The notes beneath the pieces are model-generated. The model saw only the letters and a program-made list of their open reading frames with translations. It did not search any database and was not told the DNA's origin. The position numbers and the translations under genes are program-made. A stretch of DNA of 41,413 nt from Lachnospiraceae bacterium (GTDB taxonomy: Bacteria > Bacillota > Clostridia > Lachnospirales > Lachnospiraceae): positions 1 to 41,413 of the forward strand of contig JAFUGT010000128.1 of NCBI GenBank assembly GCA_017469275.1, written 5' to 3'. Below are positions 25,773 through 35,334 of this stretch, in pieces. The stretch's first letter is position 1; each line of letters opens with the position of its first letter.

Positions 25773-26363
25773 ATGGAAAGAAAAACAGAAAGACAATATT
25801 CTTTGTTGATTGTCTCTGCTTCTGAACAATTCAATACATTGGTTAAGCGTGCGATTCCGCAGTCGAGCTTTGATGTGATCGAGATTCGTAAGAGTATCTC
25901 TTTGGCACAGCGTGAACTTCTTTCGAGAAAATATGATATTATAGTGATTAATGCCCCATTGCCGGATGATCTGGGAGTCAATTATGCAATGGATGTGGGA
26001 AGTCGTTATTCTTCGGGAGTGATGCTTGTTACGCCCGGAGAGATATGTGATGATGTGACGGAACATGTAATTGATCTCGGTATTATTGCAGTTCCCAAAC
26101 CAATTAACAAGAGGACAATATCGTCTGTGATCAGGCATTTACTTGCAGATCAGGATAAAGTCAAAACTCTTGAAAGGAAGTTGTCACAGGCAGATGACAA
26201 GTTAGCTGAAATGCGTATTGTCAATAAGGCAAAGTGGCTTTTGATAGCTAACGAGGATATGTCAGAAGCAGATGCACACAGATATATAGGAAAACAGGCA
26301 ATGGATAAATGTGTTTCCAAGCGTATAATTGCAGAGGAGATAATAGATAAATGGGAGGATTGA
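25773..26363 (+). CDS. ANTAR-domain RNA-binding antiterminator with degenerate receiver
   Basis: The 196-residue product has an N-terminal receiver-like domain (8-125) and a C-terminal ANTAR domain (about 138-193) joined by a coiled-coil helix. ANTAR landmarks are MRIVNKAKWLLIANEDMSEA and DAHRYIGKQAMDKC. These domains bind two-hairpin RNAs with A1/G4 hexaloops and prevent termination. The receiver looks phosphorylation-incompetent: the phosphoacceptor position is Asn60 (IIVINAPLPD) and the N-terminal acidic pair is Ser15-Ala16, though Lys109 is kept. Control by a ligand or by protein contact, perhaps with the adjacent glutamine synthetase, is inferred. The ATG at 25773 has AGGTGA upstream; an earlier GTG (25701) has none. 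It is the obvious candidate reader for the four leaders in this window. Confidence 0.9.
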   Translation: MERKTERQYSLLIVSASEQFNTLVKRAIPQSSFDVIEIRKSISLAQRELLSRKYDIIVINAPLPDDLGVNYAMDVGSRYSSGVMLVTPGEICDDVTEHVIDLGIIAVPKPINKRTISSVIRHLLADQDKVKTLERKLSQADDKLAEMRIVNKAKWLLIANEDMSEADAHRYIGKQAMDKCVSKRIIAEEIIDKWED

Positions 26364-26392
26364 AATAGAGGAAATATTACCTCTATTCAATC
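26359..26392. terminator. Bidirectional hairpin between convergent genes
   Basis: A near-perfect inverted repeat (GGATTGA and ATAGAGG arms with one bulged A, eight-base loop) covers the stop codons of both convergent genes. The T tract is weak on the plus strand. Confidence 0.6.
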
Positions 26393-28137
26393 CCTTTCAA
26401 AGATTTTTTGTTCTGATACATCATATTATCCGCACGCTCGAACACATCTGAAACTTTGATATCATTATCAGGGTCATAGACTGAAATACCGGTGGCGATA
26501 ACGGGTTTATCACCGGCATCTTTGTTGGCAATAACTTCTTTGCGTAAGTTTTCAAAAAGTGCATCCCTATCGCTATAATCGCGGTCGGTAAGAACGGCAG
26601 CAAATTCATCACCGCCTATGCGGAATACAGGGCTGTGAGAAAATGTGTCAAATATTAATTGGCAGGACGATTGGATATATTCATCACCTGCTTTGTGACC
26701 TAAGGTGTCGTTAATATGTTTGAGATTATTAAGGTCACATACAACGATTGCGAAGGAAATGCAGTATTTATCCACATCAATATTTTTCTGGATGTTTATC
26801 TCTAATTCACGATAAGCATTTTTGTTCTTGGCACCGGTGAGTTCATCACGTCTTGCCATCTCATTGGCTGTGCGTAGAGCACGAATATGTTCTTCTTCTT
26901 TTCTGATCTCCTCGGTAACATTCTCGATACCCAGAATGAAATGACTATGGTCGCTTGAAAACATGGCAGAAAGCCTTGTGTATTGTAATTGATCTACAAT
27001 GAACATTCTGTAATCCATGCTGAACTGTTTCGAGTTATCAAGAGCGGATAAAAGGTAGTCTTTGGACAGTGCGGTAAGAACGCGCTCTTTATCTTCGGCA
27101 AATACATTTTGTTCAGAGTCTTTATGTATGTCAGCAAAGAAATCACAACCCTCGCCCTGTATTTCGAGATTGCCAAAGGTATTATTGGTTGCGAAGGTTG
27201 AGTAATTACCGCCCTCAATATCAACATAATAAATGATGTCATAATGTGATGCGAGAGTTTCGGCAATCGCATTATAGGTAATACTGTTTTTCTGACTCTC
27301 CATAAAGGCCTGCTCGGCGATGAATTCAGCATTGATATTCTCAATACAAACGATTATATGTTTCTTGTCGCTTGCCCATATCTGTGAATTACGGCAGTGC
27401 ATATCATGACCGTTGATGGTCAGTTTGTAAGTAGAGGTAAATACCTTTTGCTGCTCAAGATTTTTAAGCATGGTCTTCTTGCTGTGCAGCTCCAAAACTC
27501 TGTCTACATCTTCAGGTGCAACGGCACGAGGGACATTCTTTCTGGATTCCTTGAAGAAATCTTCACCTTCTGTAGGTATATTGAGACTTTTATATACATC
27601 AGTGGAAGAGAATTCAAAGTAGTGATTGGTTTCGGTATCTATGTAATATAAAGTGTCATAGTGTTGTGCAAGGCTTGTTGCGATCTGATTATATATCTCA
27701 CGTTCTTTTTCGAGTTTTTCGGCTTTGTTGCGTTTCCTGATCTCATCATCTACGTTGAGAACTCCAAGAATGAAGTAAGTATTATGTTCTGTTGCCTCTT
27801 TGATAACTCTCAGCCTGTGCCACACCGGTCTTCCATCTATCATGAGCCGGTATTCTATGCTTTTCATGGAACCGTCTTTCATATCCTTAAGAAGCTGCTC
27901 TTTTTGTATATCGGATTTGAAAATGTGTTTATCTTCTTCAAATACGACCTGTTCTGCATCACGAGCCATGTTTTCAAAGAAATTCTCTCCGTCCTGTTCT
28001 ATCTTAAGAGAGTGAAAATCGGAATTGATGGAATACCACTTATACTCGTTGGTTTCGGCATTGACATAGTAAACACTTGTATAGTCTATAAGTAATGCTT
28101 CTGCTATTTTATTAAATACTGAGTCATTGTTAATCAT
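26383..28137 (-). CDS. Diguanylate cyclase with three tandem PAS-like repeats
   Basis: The 584-residue soluble protein has a C-terminal GGDEF domain (about 430-584) with intact RIGGDEF and substrate-binding NDTLGHKAGDEY. It should make c-di-GMP. The N-terminal 430 residues are three copies of one roughly 140-residue sensor unit. Each begins A-x-x-LA-x-HYD-x-x-YYVD-x-E-like, continues with a NL-x-I-x-x-EG-x-DFF element and a VxxED segment, and ends in an ILG-I-ENV strand and coiled linker. The RxxD product-inhibition site is absent upstream of GGDEF. No membrane segment is visible, so the signal is cytoplasmic. GAGGG precedes the ATG. It converges on the ANTAR gene and diverges from glnN. Confidence 0.9.
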   Translation of the reverse strand: MINNDSVFNKIAEALLIDYTSVYYVNAETNEYKWYSINSDFHSLKIEQDGENFFENMARDAEQVVFEEDKHIFKSDIQKEQLLKDMKDGSMKSIEYRLMIDGRPVWHRLRVIKEATEHNTYFILGVLNVDDEIRKRNKAEKLEKEREIYNQIATSLAQHYDTLYYIDTETNHYFEFSSTDVYKSLNIPTEGEDFFKESRKNVPRAVAPEDVDRVLELHSKKTMLKNLEQQKVFTSTYKLTINGHDMHCRNSQIWASDKKHIIVCIENINAEFIAEQAFMESQKNSITYNAIAETLASHYDIIYYVDIEGGNYSTFATNNTFGNLEIQGEGCDFFADIHKDSEQNVFAEDKERVLTALSKDYLLSALDNSKQFSMDYRMFIVDQLQYTRLSAMFSSDHSHFILGIENVTEEIRKEEEHIRALRTANEMARRDELTGAKNKNAYRELEINIQKNIDVDKYCISFAIVVCDLNNLKHINDTLGHKAGDEYIQSSCQLIFDTFSHSPVFRIGGDEFAAVLTDRDYSDRDALFENLRKEVIANKDAGDKPVIATGISVYDPDNDIKVSDVFERADNMMYQNKKSLKGIE

Positions 28138-28341
28138 ATGAAATCCCTCAAAAATGCTATCAATAAAATATTGGCTGCCTGATTATGTAATATAATATCC
28201 GCAAACCCTTAAATGTGTGTCATATCTGACAATAAATCGAATATATTATAATACATATGCAGGTATTTATGCAAGTGTAATGATAATCTTCGTCATTAAA
28301 AATAAATGATAAAATTTATGGAATAATTTTATAAAAAAGAC

Positions 28342-28370
28342 TTGATTTTTGTTTTGGATTGGTTTATATT
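28342..28370 (+). promoter_or_regulatory. glnN promoter
   Basis: TTGATT (28342-28347) and TATATT (28365-28370) are 17 bp apart. The leader hairpins begin seven bases later. The rest of the 28138-28341 gap shows nothing I can name. Confidence 0.65.
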
Positions 28371-28376
28371 AACATC

Positions 28377-28415
28377 TGTTAAAGCGAATATGGTTTTTAA
28401 GAACAAGGGTGTTCT
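28377..28415 (+). promoter_or_regulatory. ANTAR-type antiterminator of glnN (P1 weaker)
   Basis: P2 is clear: AGAAC (28400-28404) with GTTCT (28411-28415) around AAGGGT, with different stem bases from the other three leaders. P1 is a weaker four-pair stem, TGTT (28377-28380) with AATA (28387-28390), around AAAGCG, which still has A1 and G4. The linker is only nine bases, against 38-44 in the others. P2 shares 28407-28415 with the terminator. Confidence 0.72.
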
Positions 28416-28437
28416 CGTCGGGAGAATACCCTTTCTT
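28407..28437 (+). terminator. Leader terminator (attenuator) of glnN
   Basis: A ten-pair stem (28407-28416 with 28422-28431, one G-T) around a five-base loop is followed by TTTCTT. It sits between the promoter and glnN and overlaps P2. Confidence 0.85.
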
Positions 28438-28575
28438 CATATAAGAGGTTATGCGGATTATTACATGATATTCTTCCGGCAGGAATATAAGATCTTAATT
28501 ATGTTCGCATAAAAGTGTCAGATAAGTTTTATTTTGATGCATTTAACAAATATGTCGGGAAAGGAAGTAATTACT

Positions 28576-30690
28576 ATGAGTGAGAAAGTTAACGTAGCAG
28601 AGATTTTTGGTTCTAACGTATTTAATGATGCGGCAATGAGGGAGCGTCTTCCAAAGGCAGTTTATAAGGAGCTTAAGAAGACTATTGAACTTGGTAAGGA
28701 ATTAAATCCTGCCATAGCCGATACCGTTGCCAATGCCATGAAGGACTGGGCTATAGAAAAGGGTGCGACCCACTATACGCATTGGTTTCAACCGATGACA
28801 GGCATAACCGCTGAAAAACATGATTCATTCATCAATCCTACAGATGATGGAAAAGTAATGCTTGAATTCTCAGGCAAGGAGCTTATAAAGGGTGAGCCGG
28901 ATGCATCATCTTTCCCTTCGGGAGGTCTTCGTGCAACCAACGAGGCGAGAGGATATACTGCATGGGATTGTACATCACCTGCATTTATCAAAGAATCACC
29001 TGACGGAAGCTCTGTTCTTTGTATTCCTACCGCATTTTCTTCCTATACGGGAGAAGCGCTTGACAAGAAGATTCCACTTCTTCGTTCAATGGAAGCGGTT
29101 AATGTTCAGGCAATGAGAATACTGAGATTATTCGGAAATACAACATCTACTAAGGTTACAACTTCGGTTGGTCCGGAGCAGGAATATTTCCTTGTGGATA
29201 AGAAAGACTATGACAAGAGAATGGATCTTATATTTACCGGACGTACACTTTTTGGTGCTATGCCTCCGAAAGGACAGGAGCTTGATGACCATTATTTCGG
29301 AACGGTAAGAGAGAGAGTTCTCTCCTATATGAATGATCTTAATATAGAGTTGTGGAAGTTAGGTATCTCAGCAAAGACACAGCATAATGAGGTTGCACCC
29401 TGCCAGCATGAGCTTGCTCCTATATACGGTACAACCAATATTGGCACCGATCACAACCAGCTTGTTATGGAGACCATGAAGAGGGTTGCCGAGCGCCATA
29501 ACTTCGCATGTCTGCTTCATGAGAAGCCATTTGCGGGAGTAAATGGTTCCGGTAAGCACAACAACTGGTCAATGGGAACCGATGATGGAATTAACCTTCT
29601 TGAACCCGGTAAGACACCTCATGAGAATGTTCAGTTTTTGTTAATACTTACAGCAATATTGAAGGCTGTGGATGAACATGCGGATCTTCTTAGATTATCT
29701 GCGTCATCAGCAGGTAATGATCACAGACTTGGTGCAAATGAGGCGCCTCCGGCAATTATTTCGGTATTCTTAGGTGAGCAGCTTGATGATGTGTTAAAGC
29801 AGCTTGATACCACAGGAGAGGCCACAAGCTCTTTGCAGGGTAAGACTTATGAGTCAGGTGTATCCACGCTTCCTTCATTTAGACAGGATGCCACAGACAG
29901 AAACCGTACATCACCGTTTGCATTTACAGGTAATAAGTTTGAGTTCCGTATGGTGGGTTCTACCCAGTCTATCGCTACTCCTAACATTATACTTAATACG
30001 ATAGTGGCGGATTCACTTTGCCAGATAGCAGATGAGCTTGAAAAAGCAGACAATTTTGAGATGGCTGTTCATGACAAGATCAAAGAGCTTATTGCGAAGC
30101 ATAAGAGAATTATCTTTAACGGCGACGGATATTCAGAGGAGTGGGTTGAAGAGGCTAAGCGTCGCGGACTTCCGAATATCAAGTGTCTTGTGGATGCGGT
30201 TGCTGCATATAAGAATGAAGATAATATTGCCATGTTCGAGAAATTCAATGTGCTTTCGAGAGCAGAACTTCAGTCTCGTGCAGAGATATATTATGAGAAC
30301 TATGCTAAGCAGATCAATATTGAAGCAAAAACTATGCTTGATATGGCAAAGAAACAGATAATACCTGCAGTTATGAAGTATTCTGCTGATACAGCTAAGG
30401 GAGTAAATGAACTAAAGGCTGTCGGAGTTGACACATCTGTGCAGGAAGAGATTCTTGGCAGTATTGCAAAAGAACTCAAAGAATTGACAATGGCAGTGGA
30501 GAAACTGGCAAAACTTGATAACAAGGCATTGGCTCTTGAGGATGATATGGAGAAAGCGGCTCACTGCTTCCATGATGAAGTATTTGCGGCAATGGAGGAG
30601 GTAAGAACTCCTGCTGACAAGTTAGAAGAACTGGTTGGCAAAGAATATTGGCCATTCCCTCAATATGAAGATATTCTTTTCTATGTATAA
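28576..30690 (+). CDS. glnN: Glutamine synthetase type III
   Basis: The 704-residue product is a full-length GSIII, the large form common in Bacteroidetes and Clostridia, making glutamine from ammonia and glutamate. It shows the GSIII N-terminus ([20 protein letters not shown]) and the family's [42 protein letters not shown] and [15 protein letters not shown] segments, plus the long helical C-terminus. The ATG at 28576 follows AAGGAAG about nine bases upstream; a longer frame from 28534 is not family-like. It stands alone behind its own attenuator and ends in a strong terminator. Confidence 0.96.
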   Translation: MSEKVNVAEIFGSNVFNDAAMRERLPKAVYKELKKTIELGKELNPAIADTVANAMKDWAIEKGATHYTHWFQPMTGITAEKHDSFINPTDDGKVMLEFSGKELIKGEPDASSFPSGGLRATNEARGYTAWDCTSPAFIKESPDGSSVLCIPTAFSSYTGEALDKKIPLLRSMEAVNVQAMRILRLFGNTTSTKVTTSVGPEQEYFLVDKKDYDKRMDLIFTGRTLFGAMPPKGQELDDHYFGTVRERVLSYMNDLNIELWKLGISAKTQHNEVAPCQHELAPIYGTTNIGTDHNQLVMETMKRVAERHNFACLLHEKPFAGVNGSGKHNNWSMGTDDGINLLEPGKTPHENVQFLLILTAILKAVDEHADLLRLSASSAGNDHRLGANEAPPAIISVFLGEQLDDVLKQLDTTGEATSSLQGKTYESGVSTLPSFRQDATDRNRTSPFAFTGNKFEFRMVGSTQSIATPNIILNTIVADSLCQIADELEKADNFEMAVHDKIKELIAKHKRIIFNGDGYSEEWVEEAKRRGLPNIKCLVDAVAAYKNEDNIAMFEKFNVLSRAELQSRAEIYYENYAKQINIEAKTMLDMAKKQIIPAVMKYSADTAKGVNELKAVGVDTSVQEEILGSIAKELKELTMAVEKLAKLDNKALALEDDMEKAAHCFHDEVFAAMEEVRTPADKLEELVGKEYWPFPQYEDILFYV

Positions 30691-30769
30691 AACTACGAAT
30701 ATATTCGGTTATGCTTCCTGAGCGTATACAAAACTACAATATATTGATGTTTTTTTAGCCTGCATACAT

Positions 30770-30803
30770 AAAGTGCGATTGTGCAAACAGTCGCACTTTT
30801 ATT
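30770..30803 (+). terminator. Terminator of glnN
   Basis: A 12-bp stem starting AAAGTGCGA around a six-base loop ends in TTTT. Confidence 0.9.
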
Positions 30804-30948
30804 ATGCAATTTGTGCGATTTATACTATATTTGTTCTAAATTTTGTGCTATAATGAGAAAAATAATTTCAGGATTTATTGATATTATTTGATTGATACTG
30901 TTAAGACACTTACTTAAAAGCACTTTTGATTGGTTGAGGTAAGCATAT

Positions 30949-32262
30949 ATGAAGATAGATAGAAAAGAATTAACCAAATATATTTTTATGTTTGCAATCA
31001 TCTTTATAGCATTGGCAGCTAATTTTTATGTGCTTTTTGTCAATGTGAGAAAGAATGCTGTTAACGTCAAAGAACAGGAGATATATAAAGCTGCTAAAGA
31101 GTATGATAACTTCCTTGTGGAGAGTTTAGGTGCCATTAAGCTGTCATCAACGAAGCTGCAGGCAATGCTTGATGCAAAACGACCGGCTGGTGAACTTTTG
31201 GATTATCTTGAAAAGGAATCGGAGGCATATGGTAAATCCATAAATAATAATTTTAACGGGTTTTACGGAATATTCGCCGGAGAATATCTTGATGGCGCGG
31301 GCTGGGTACCTGATGCGGATTACGATCCCTATGACAGACCTTGGTATAAGGCTGCCGAAGAAGCAGACGGTGAACCTGCATTTGTAACCCCTTATCTTGA
31401 CCTGCAGACAGGGACTGTGATGATGTCTGTAAGCAGGATGTTAAAGGATAAAGACAGTGTAGTCTCAATGGATGTAAGTCTGAGCGGAGTGCAGAAAGTA
31501 GTTGAGGATAATGTATTTGAAAATGAGTGGGAATACGGAATAATATTGGATTCGGAAGGTATCGTGGTCGCACATTCGGATGTCAGGGAATTGGGTAATG
31601 ATTACAAGTCGAAAAAAGACGGAATGGGTCATATTATCTACGATAATATACGCCGTTCGGATGCCAATTATTTTACCTTCAAATATAAAGGTGATAATTA
31701 CATGGCATTTATTGCTGACATGTATGATGGATGGAAAGCGGTATCTGTTATAAAGTCAAGACAGATATTAGGCTCCATGAATAAGATTTTGATAGTGTTT
31801 ATCATAACACTTATAATTATTTTTACTACGATAGTTATAACACTTATAAGAACGAAAAAAAGACAGCAGAAAGCGCTTAATACCAATAATCAGCTTAATG
31901 CGTTGGCTAACATTTACAGAACCATATTTCTCATTAACCTTGAAGATGATACATTTATAGAAATGTCAAACAATTCTGATATAGTACGTCAGATGGTTGG
32001 TGATAACGGTAAAGATGCACAATATACGATAAGATCGGTCTTGGATTCCGTAACGGATGTCCGTTATAAAAAGTCTATCTATGATTTTATCAATTTCTCT
32101 ACCCTTGAGGCAAGACTTGAGGGTAAGAATACTATTACAAGGGATTTTGTTACCATTGAGAATAAAAGATACAGAGGACGATTTGTTCCCGTGGAATGGA
32201 GCGGGGATGATACTTTGAAGTATGTAATCTGGCTTGTTGAAATAATAGATGATGGGAGATAG
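30949..32262 (+). CDS. Membrane Cache sensor protein without an output domain
   Basis: The 437-residue product has a membrane segment at about 10-31, an extracellular double-Cache domain (about 35-270; DYDPYDRPWYKAA and PYLDLQTGTVMMSVSRML are typical), a second membrane segment (about 280-302) and a cytoplasmic PAS-like region to the end. It has no GGDEF, EAL, kinase or methyl-accepting domain. Comparable Cache-PAS stretches usually precede a GGDEF domain, so this is either a stand-alone sensor partner or a shortened cyclase. The stop overlaps the region just before the next sensor gene (seven bp between stop and start), so the two are likely co-translated and may form a complex. GAGG lies upstream of the ATG. 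Confidence 0.8.
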   Translation: MKIDRKELTKYIFMFAIIFIALAANFYVLFVNVRKNAVNVKEQEIYKAAKEYDNFLVESLGAIKLSSTKLQAMLDAKRPAGELLDYLEKESEAYGKSINNNFNGFYGIFAGEYLDGAGWVPDADYDPYDRPWYKAAEEADGEPAFVTPYLDLQTGTVMMSVSRMLKDKDSVVSMDVSLSGVQKVVEDNVFENEWEYGIILDSEGIVVAHSDVRELGNDYKSKKDGMGHIIYDNIRRSDANYFTFKYKGDNYMAFIADMYDGWKAVSVIKSRQILGSMNKILIVFIITLIIIFTTIVITLIRTKKRQQKALNTNNQLNALANIYRTIFLINLEDDTFIEMSNNSDIVRQMVGDNGKDAQYTIRSVLDSVTDVRYKKSIYDFINFSTLEARLEGKNTITRDFVTIENKRYRGRFVPVEWSGDDTLKYVIWLVEIIDDGR

Positions 32263-32269
32263 TATCCAT

Positions 32270-33640
32270 ATGAAGATAAAGAACCTCATTTTATTTATAA
32301 TTATTATAATTGTTATGTTCTTTGCTTCTAATGTGACATTTTTTCTGATGACGGAGTATGGTGATGGGAAAAGCAGACAAAATGATTTCATTTTAGCAGA
32401 GCGTATATATGATGGAATAAGAACTGAGATAGAGGGTCCGATTCTGGTGGCTAAGTCTATGGCGAAAGATTCTCTTCTAGTCGAATTCCTTAAGCATGAG
32501 AACGAGCATTCGGAAGAGTATAATGTAGAACAGATGAAAAGATTTCTTGAAGGGATCAAAGATGTGGCAGATTATGATTCCGTATACGTTATCTCCGAAG
32601 AAAGCCGAAGATATTATACTGATAGAGGACTTAATAAGATAATCAATCCCCAGGGGGATTCTCATGATATCTGGTATGATATTATTATGGGAAAAAATGA
32701 TAATTATAATGTCGATGTGGATAAGGATCAGGATAATGAGGATTGTTACACGATTTTCATTAACGTCAAGGTCTTGGATATTGACGGGAAGGTGCTTGGC
32801 ATTTGCGGTGTTGGCATATCTCTTGACAAGATACAGGCTGTTTTTGAGAATTATGAGACTTCTTATAATCTTAAGGTCAATCTGGTAAATGAAGAAGGTC
32901 TTGTTCAGGTTGATGTCAATGATATCAATGTAGAGACTACTTACTGTGTTGCTGATGACTTTACCAAAGCATCAGAATATCAATACAGCAATAGCGGGTT
33001 TGAAGGGTTTACAATATCCAGGTATGTAGATGAGTTGGATTGGTATCTCGTTGTGAAGGAAGAAAAGAAGGCAACTTTATTGGATAGGATTGATTATAAT
33101 TTTGTAAAGTGGAGTCTGGTATTGTTCCTGCTGATAACTCTTATCAGTATTTTACTTTTCAGAAAAAATTATTGCTATTCCGATACGGTCAATCAGGGTA
33201 ATACGGATCTCCTTACAGGTCTTCCTAATAGGAATTATTTCAAGGAAGTTTATGGAGAACACGGCATTTATAATACGACCAGATACAAGTCCATGGTATT
33301 TTGGGATATAGACTATTTTAAAGAAGCCAATGATACTGTTGACGGAGATAAGGTGCTGGTTGACATTGTCGCTATCGCCAAAGAATGTTTTGGAGAAAAA
33401 GGAATGATGTTTCGCTGGGGCGGAGACGGGTTCATGATAATGATGGAGTGGTCTGTTGATTTTGGCTATGAACTGTGTAAGGAATTCTGTAAAAGAGTTG
33501 AAAAGGAAAGTGAAGTGACCATCTCTATAGGTATTACTGAGGTGAAATTGTCGGATGTTATCAAAAAGAATTATCACAGAGCCGTACAGGGATGTTACCT
33601 TGTAAAGGAAATGGGTGGTAATGGCGTGAAGCGTAATTAG
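32270..33640 (+). CDS. Cache-domain membrane protein with degenerate GGDEF domain
   Basis: The 456-residue product has two membrane segments (about 5-25 and 285-305) flanking an extracellular Cache region, then a GGDEF-type domain starting TDLLTGLPNRNYFKEV. The active-site loop reads RWGGDGF near residue 383: the catalytic glutamate of GGDEF is glycine. The usual ND-x-GHxxGD helix is reduced to NDTVDGD. It is therefore probably not a working cyclase, and may bind GTP or c-di-GMP or pair with a neighbour. The ATG at 32270 follows GGGAG (32254-32258); a start at 32249 has no ribosome site. It lies between the domain-less Cache gene and two intact cyclase genes. Confidence 0.85.
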   Translation: MKIKNLILFIIIIIVMFFASNVTFFLMTEYGDGKSRQNDFILAERIYDGIRTEIEGPILVAKSMAKDSLLVEFLKHENEHSEEYNVEQMKRFLEGIKDVADYDSVYVISEESRRYYTDRGLNKIINPQGDSHDIWYDIIMGKNDNYNVDVDKDQDNEDCYTIFINVKVLDIDGKVLGICGVGISLDKIQAVFENYETSYNLKVNLVNEEGLVQVDVNDINVETTYCVADDFTKASEYQYSNSGFEGFTISRYVDELDWYLVVKEEKKATLLDRIDYNFVKWSLVLFLLITLISILLFRKNYCYSDTVNQGNTDLLTGLPNRNYFKEVYGEHGIYNTTRYKSMVFWDIDYFKEANDTVDGDKVLVDIVAIAKECFGEKGMMFRWGGDGFMIMMEWSVDFGYELCKEFCKRVEKESEVTISIGITEVKLSDVIKKNYHRAVQGCYLVKEMGGNGVKRN

Positions 33641-33654
33641 AGGGGGATATTGTA

Positions 33655-35316
33655 TTGCATTCCATAAGAAACAGATTATTATTAATAATATGCTTTTCGG
33701 TTGTAGGACTGTATATTCTTATGTCTTTTACTGCTGTGTATTCTGTCAACAAAATGGTTGAAGAAAATGCTGACACAGCGCTTTATTTGCTTGCGAAGGA
33801 AAAGAGTAATGAGTTGAATAATTATTTAAGTGGAGTAGAACGAGGAGTCGATACTGCTGAATTATATATTCGCGAGAACTTTGATAAGGCGAGATTCATC
33901 AACGATAAAGAATATCAAAAAACATTTACGGACGAGCTTGCAAAAAGGTGTAATGAGATCGGTAAAGTTATCGGTAATGTGGAGACTATATACTTCAGGC
34001 CTGTTATAGAAACTTATGGTAATGATACCGGCTTTTTCATGACTGCCGGCAGTAAAGGCGATTTTATAAGAGTAGAGCTTACGGATATTACAAGATATGC
34101 CAAGACGGATAGGGAGCATGTTGCATGGTATTATGAGCCGTTAGAAAGCGGTGAACCTATCTGGCTTGATCCGTACTATAATAAGAATATTAATGTCTAT
34201 ATGATCTCATATGTCATTCCGATATATATTGATGGAGAGATAATGGGTATTATTGGAATGGATATTAATATGGCGGCAATCCATGAGATAGTCGATTCTA
34301 TTATTTATAAGAACGGGTATGGTTTTCTGTTAGATGACAGAGGTGATATTATCTATCACAAAGATTATCCGGGAGGGCTTACGGTAGACAGATTCAACAA
34401 TGAAATGAGGACAAATGTAAAGTATCTGTCTAAGGAAGCTGCATCAAAGAATGAGATACATAAGGGTGTATGGAATGGTGAAGAGGTGAGATTATCCTCT
34501 GCTAATCTTAATAATAATATGATTCTTGGCATATTGATAGGTGAAAAAGATCTTATGCGCGAACGCACCTCTATGATCATACAGATGCTTGTTATCTTTG
34601 TTATTGTGTTTATTATAGTTGTAATTGTTTTTGTGAGGGTCATGGTGCTTATTGTCAATCCTATACGCACGCTTACCAAGGCTTCCACGATGATTGCAAG
34701 GGGTGAGCTTAATACCAATGTTGAATACGAGTCAAAAGATGAGATTGGCGCACTGGCAAAAAGTATCAATATGATGGCAACAGAGATAAGAGAGTATTTC
34801 AGGTATATGCACTCGCAAGCCTATACAGATGCCATGACGGGCGTAGGTAATAAAGCAGCATACATGGATGAGATTAATATGCTTGAGAGAAAGATAGAAG
34901 AGGGAATGGCTGAATTCTTTGTAGTTGTCTTTGATGTTAACGGATTAAAAAGAGTTAATGACAACTTAGGGCATGAATACGGTGACATGCTTATAATTGA
35001 TTCAGCTAATATAATCAAACATGTATTTTCAGCCGAGAATGTATATCGTATCGGAGGGGATGAATTCATTGTAGTTATGGAAAATGCAGGTGAAGAGGAT
35101 ATTAGTGGATATATTGAAAAATTTGACGGGGAGGTCAGAACCTTTAACAAAGAAAATGTCAGATATGAACATGATCTTGCAATTTCAAAAGGTGCAGTAG
35201 CATATTCAGAGTCAAGTGACAGTGAATACAAAGATGTATTCAAGCGTGCTGACGAATTGATGTATAGGGACAAAGAAGCATTCTATCGGGGAAGAAATGA
35301 CAGAAGAAAGAGATAA
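33655..35316 (+). CDS. Membrane diguanylate cyclase (Cache-HAMP-GGDEF)
   Basis: The 553-residue product has a first membrane segment (7-28), an extracellular double-Cache domain (about 35-300, with WLDPYYNKNINVYMISY), a second very hydrophobic segment (about 305-330), a HAMP linker (VNPIRTLTKASTMIARGELN) and a GGDEF domain starting TDAMTGVGNKAAY. The catalytic loop RIGGDEF (near 466-472) and NDNLGHEYGDM are intact, so it should make c-di-GMP in response to an external ligand. It appears to start at TTG 33655, eight bases after AGGGGG; no in-frame ATG gives a complete first membrane segment. It starts 14 bp after the degenerate cyclase gene. Confidence 0.92.
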   Translation: MHSIRNRLLLIICFSVVGLYILMSFTAVYSVNKMVEENADTALYLLAKEKSNELNNYLSGVERGVDTAELYIRENFDKARFINDKEYQKTFTDELAKRCNEIGKVIGNVETIYFRPVIETYGNDTGFFMTAGSKGDFIRVELTDITRYAKTDREHVAWYYEPLESGEPIWLDPYYNKNINVYMISYVIPIYIDGEIMGIIGMDINMAAIHEIVDSIIYKNGYGFLLDDRGDIIYHKDYPGGLTVDRFNNEMRTNVKYLSKEAASKNEIHKGVWNGEEVRLSSANLNNNMILGILIGEKDLMRERTSMIIQMLVIFVIVFIIVVIVFVRVMVLIVNPIRTLTKASTMIARGELNTNVEYESKDEIGALAKSINMMATEIREYFRYMHSQAYTDAMTGVGNKAAYMDEINMLERKIEEGMAEFFVVVFDVNGLKRVNDNLGHEYGDMLIIDSANIIKHVFSAENVYRIGGDEFIVVMENAGEEDISGYIEKFDGEVRTFNKENVRYEHDLAISKGAVAYSESSDSEYKDVFKRADELMYRDKEAFYRGRNDRRKR

Positions 35317-35334
35317 GGATTAGGAGAATACGGT

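Noticed and set aside
33600-35120. RxxD product-inhibition sites in the GGDEF proteins
   Set aside because: None of the four GGDEF-type domains has RxxD at the expected place before the active-site loop.
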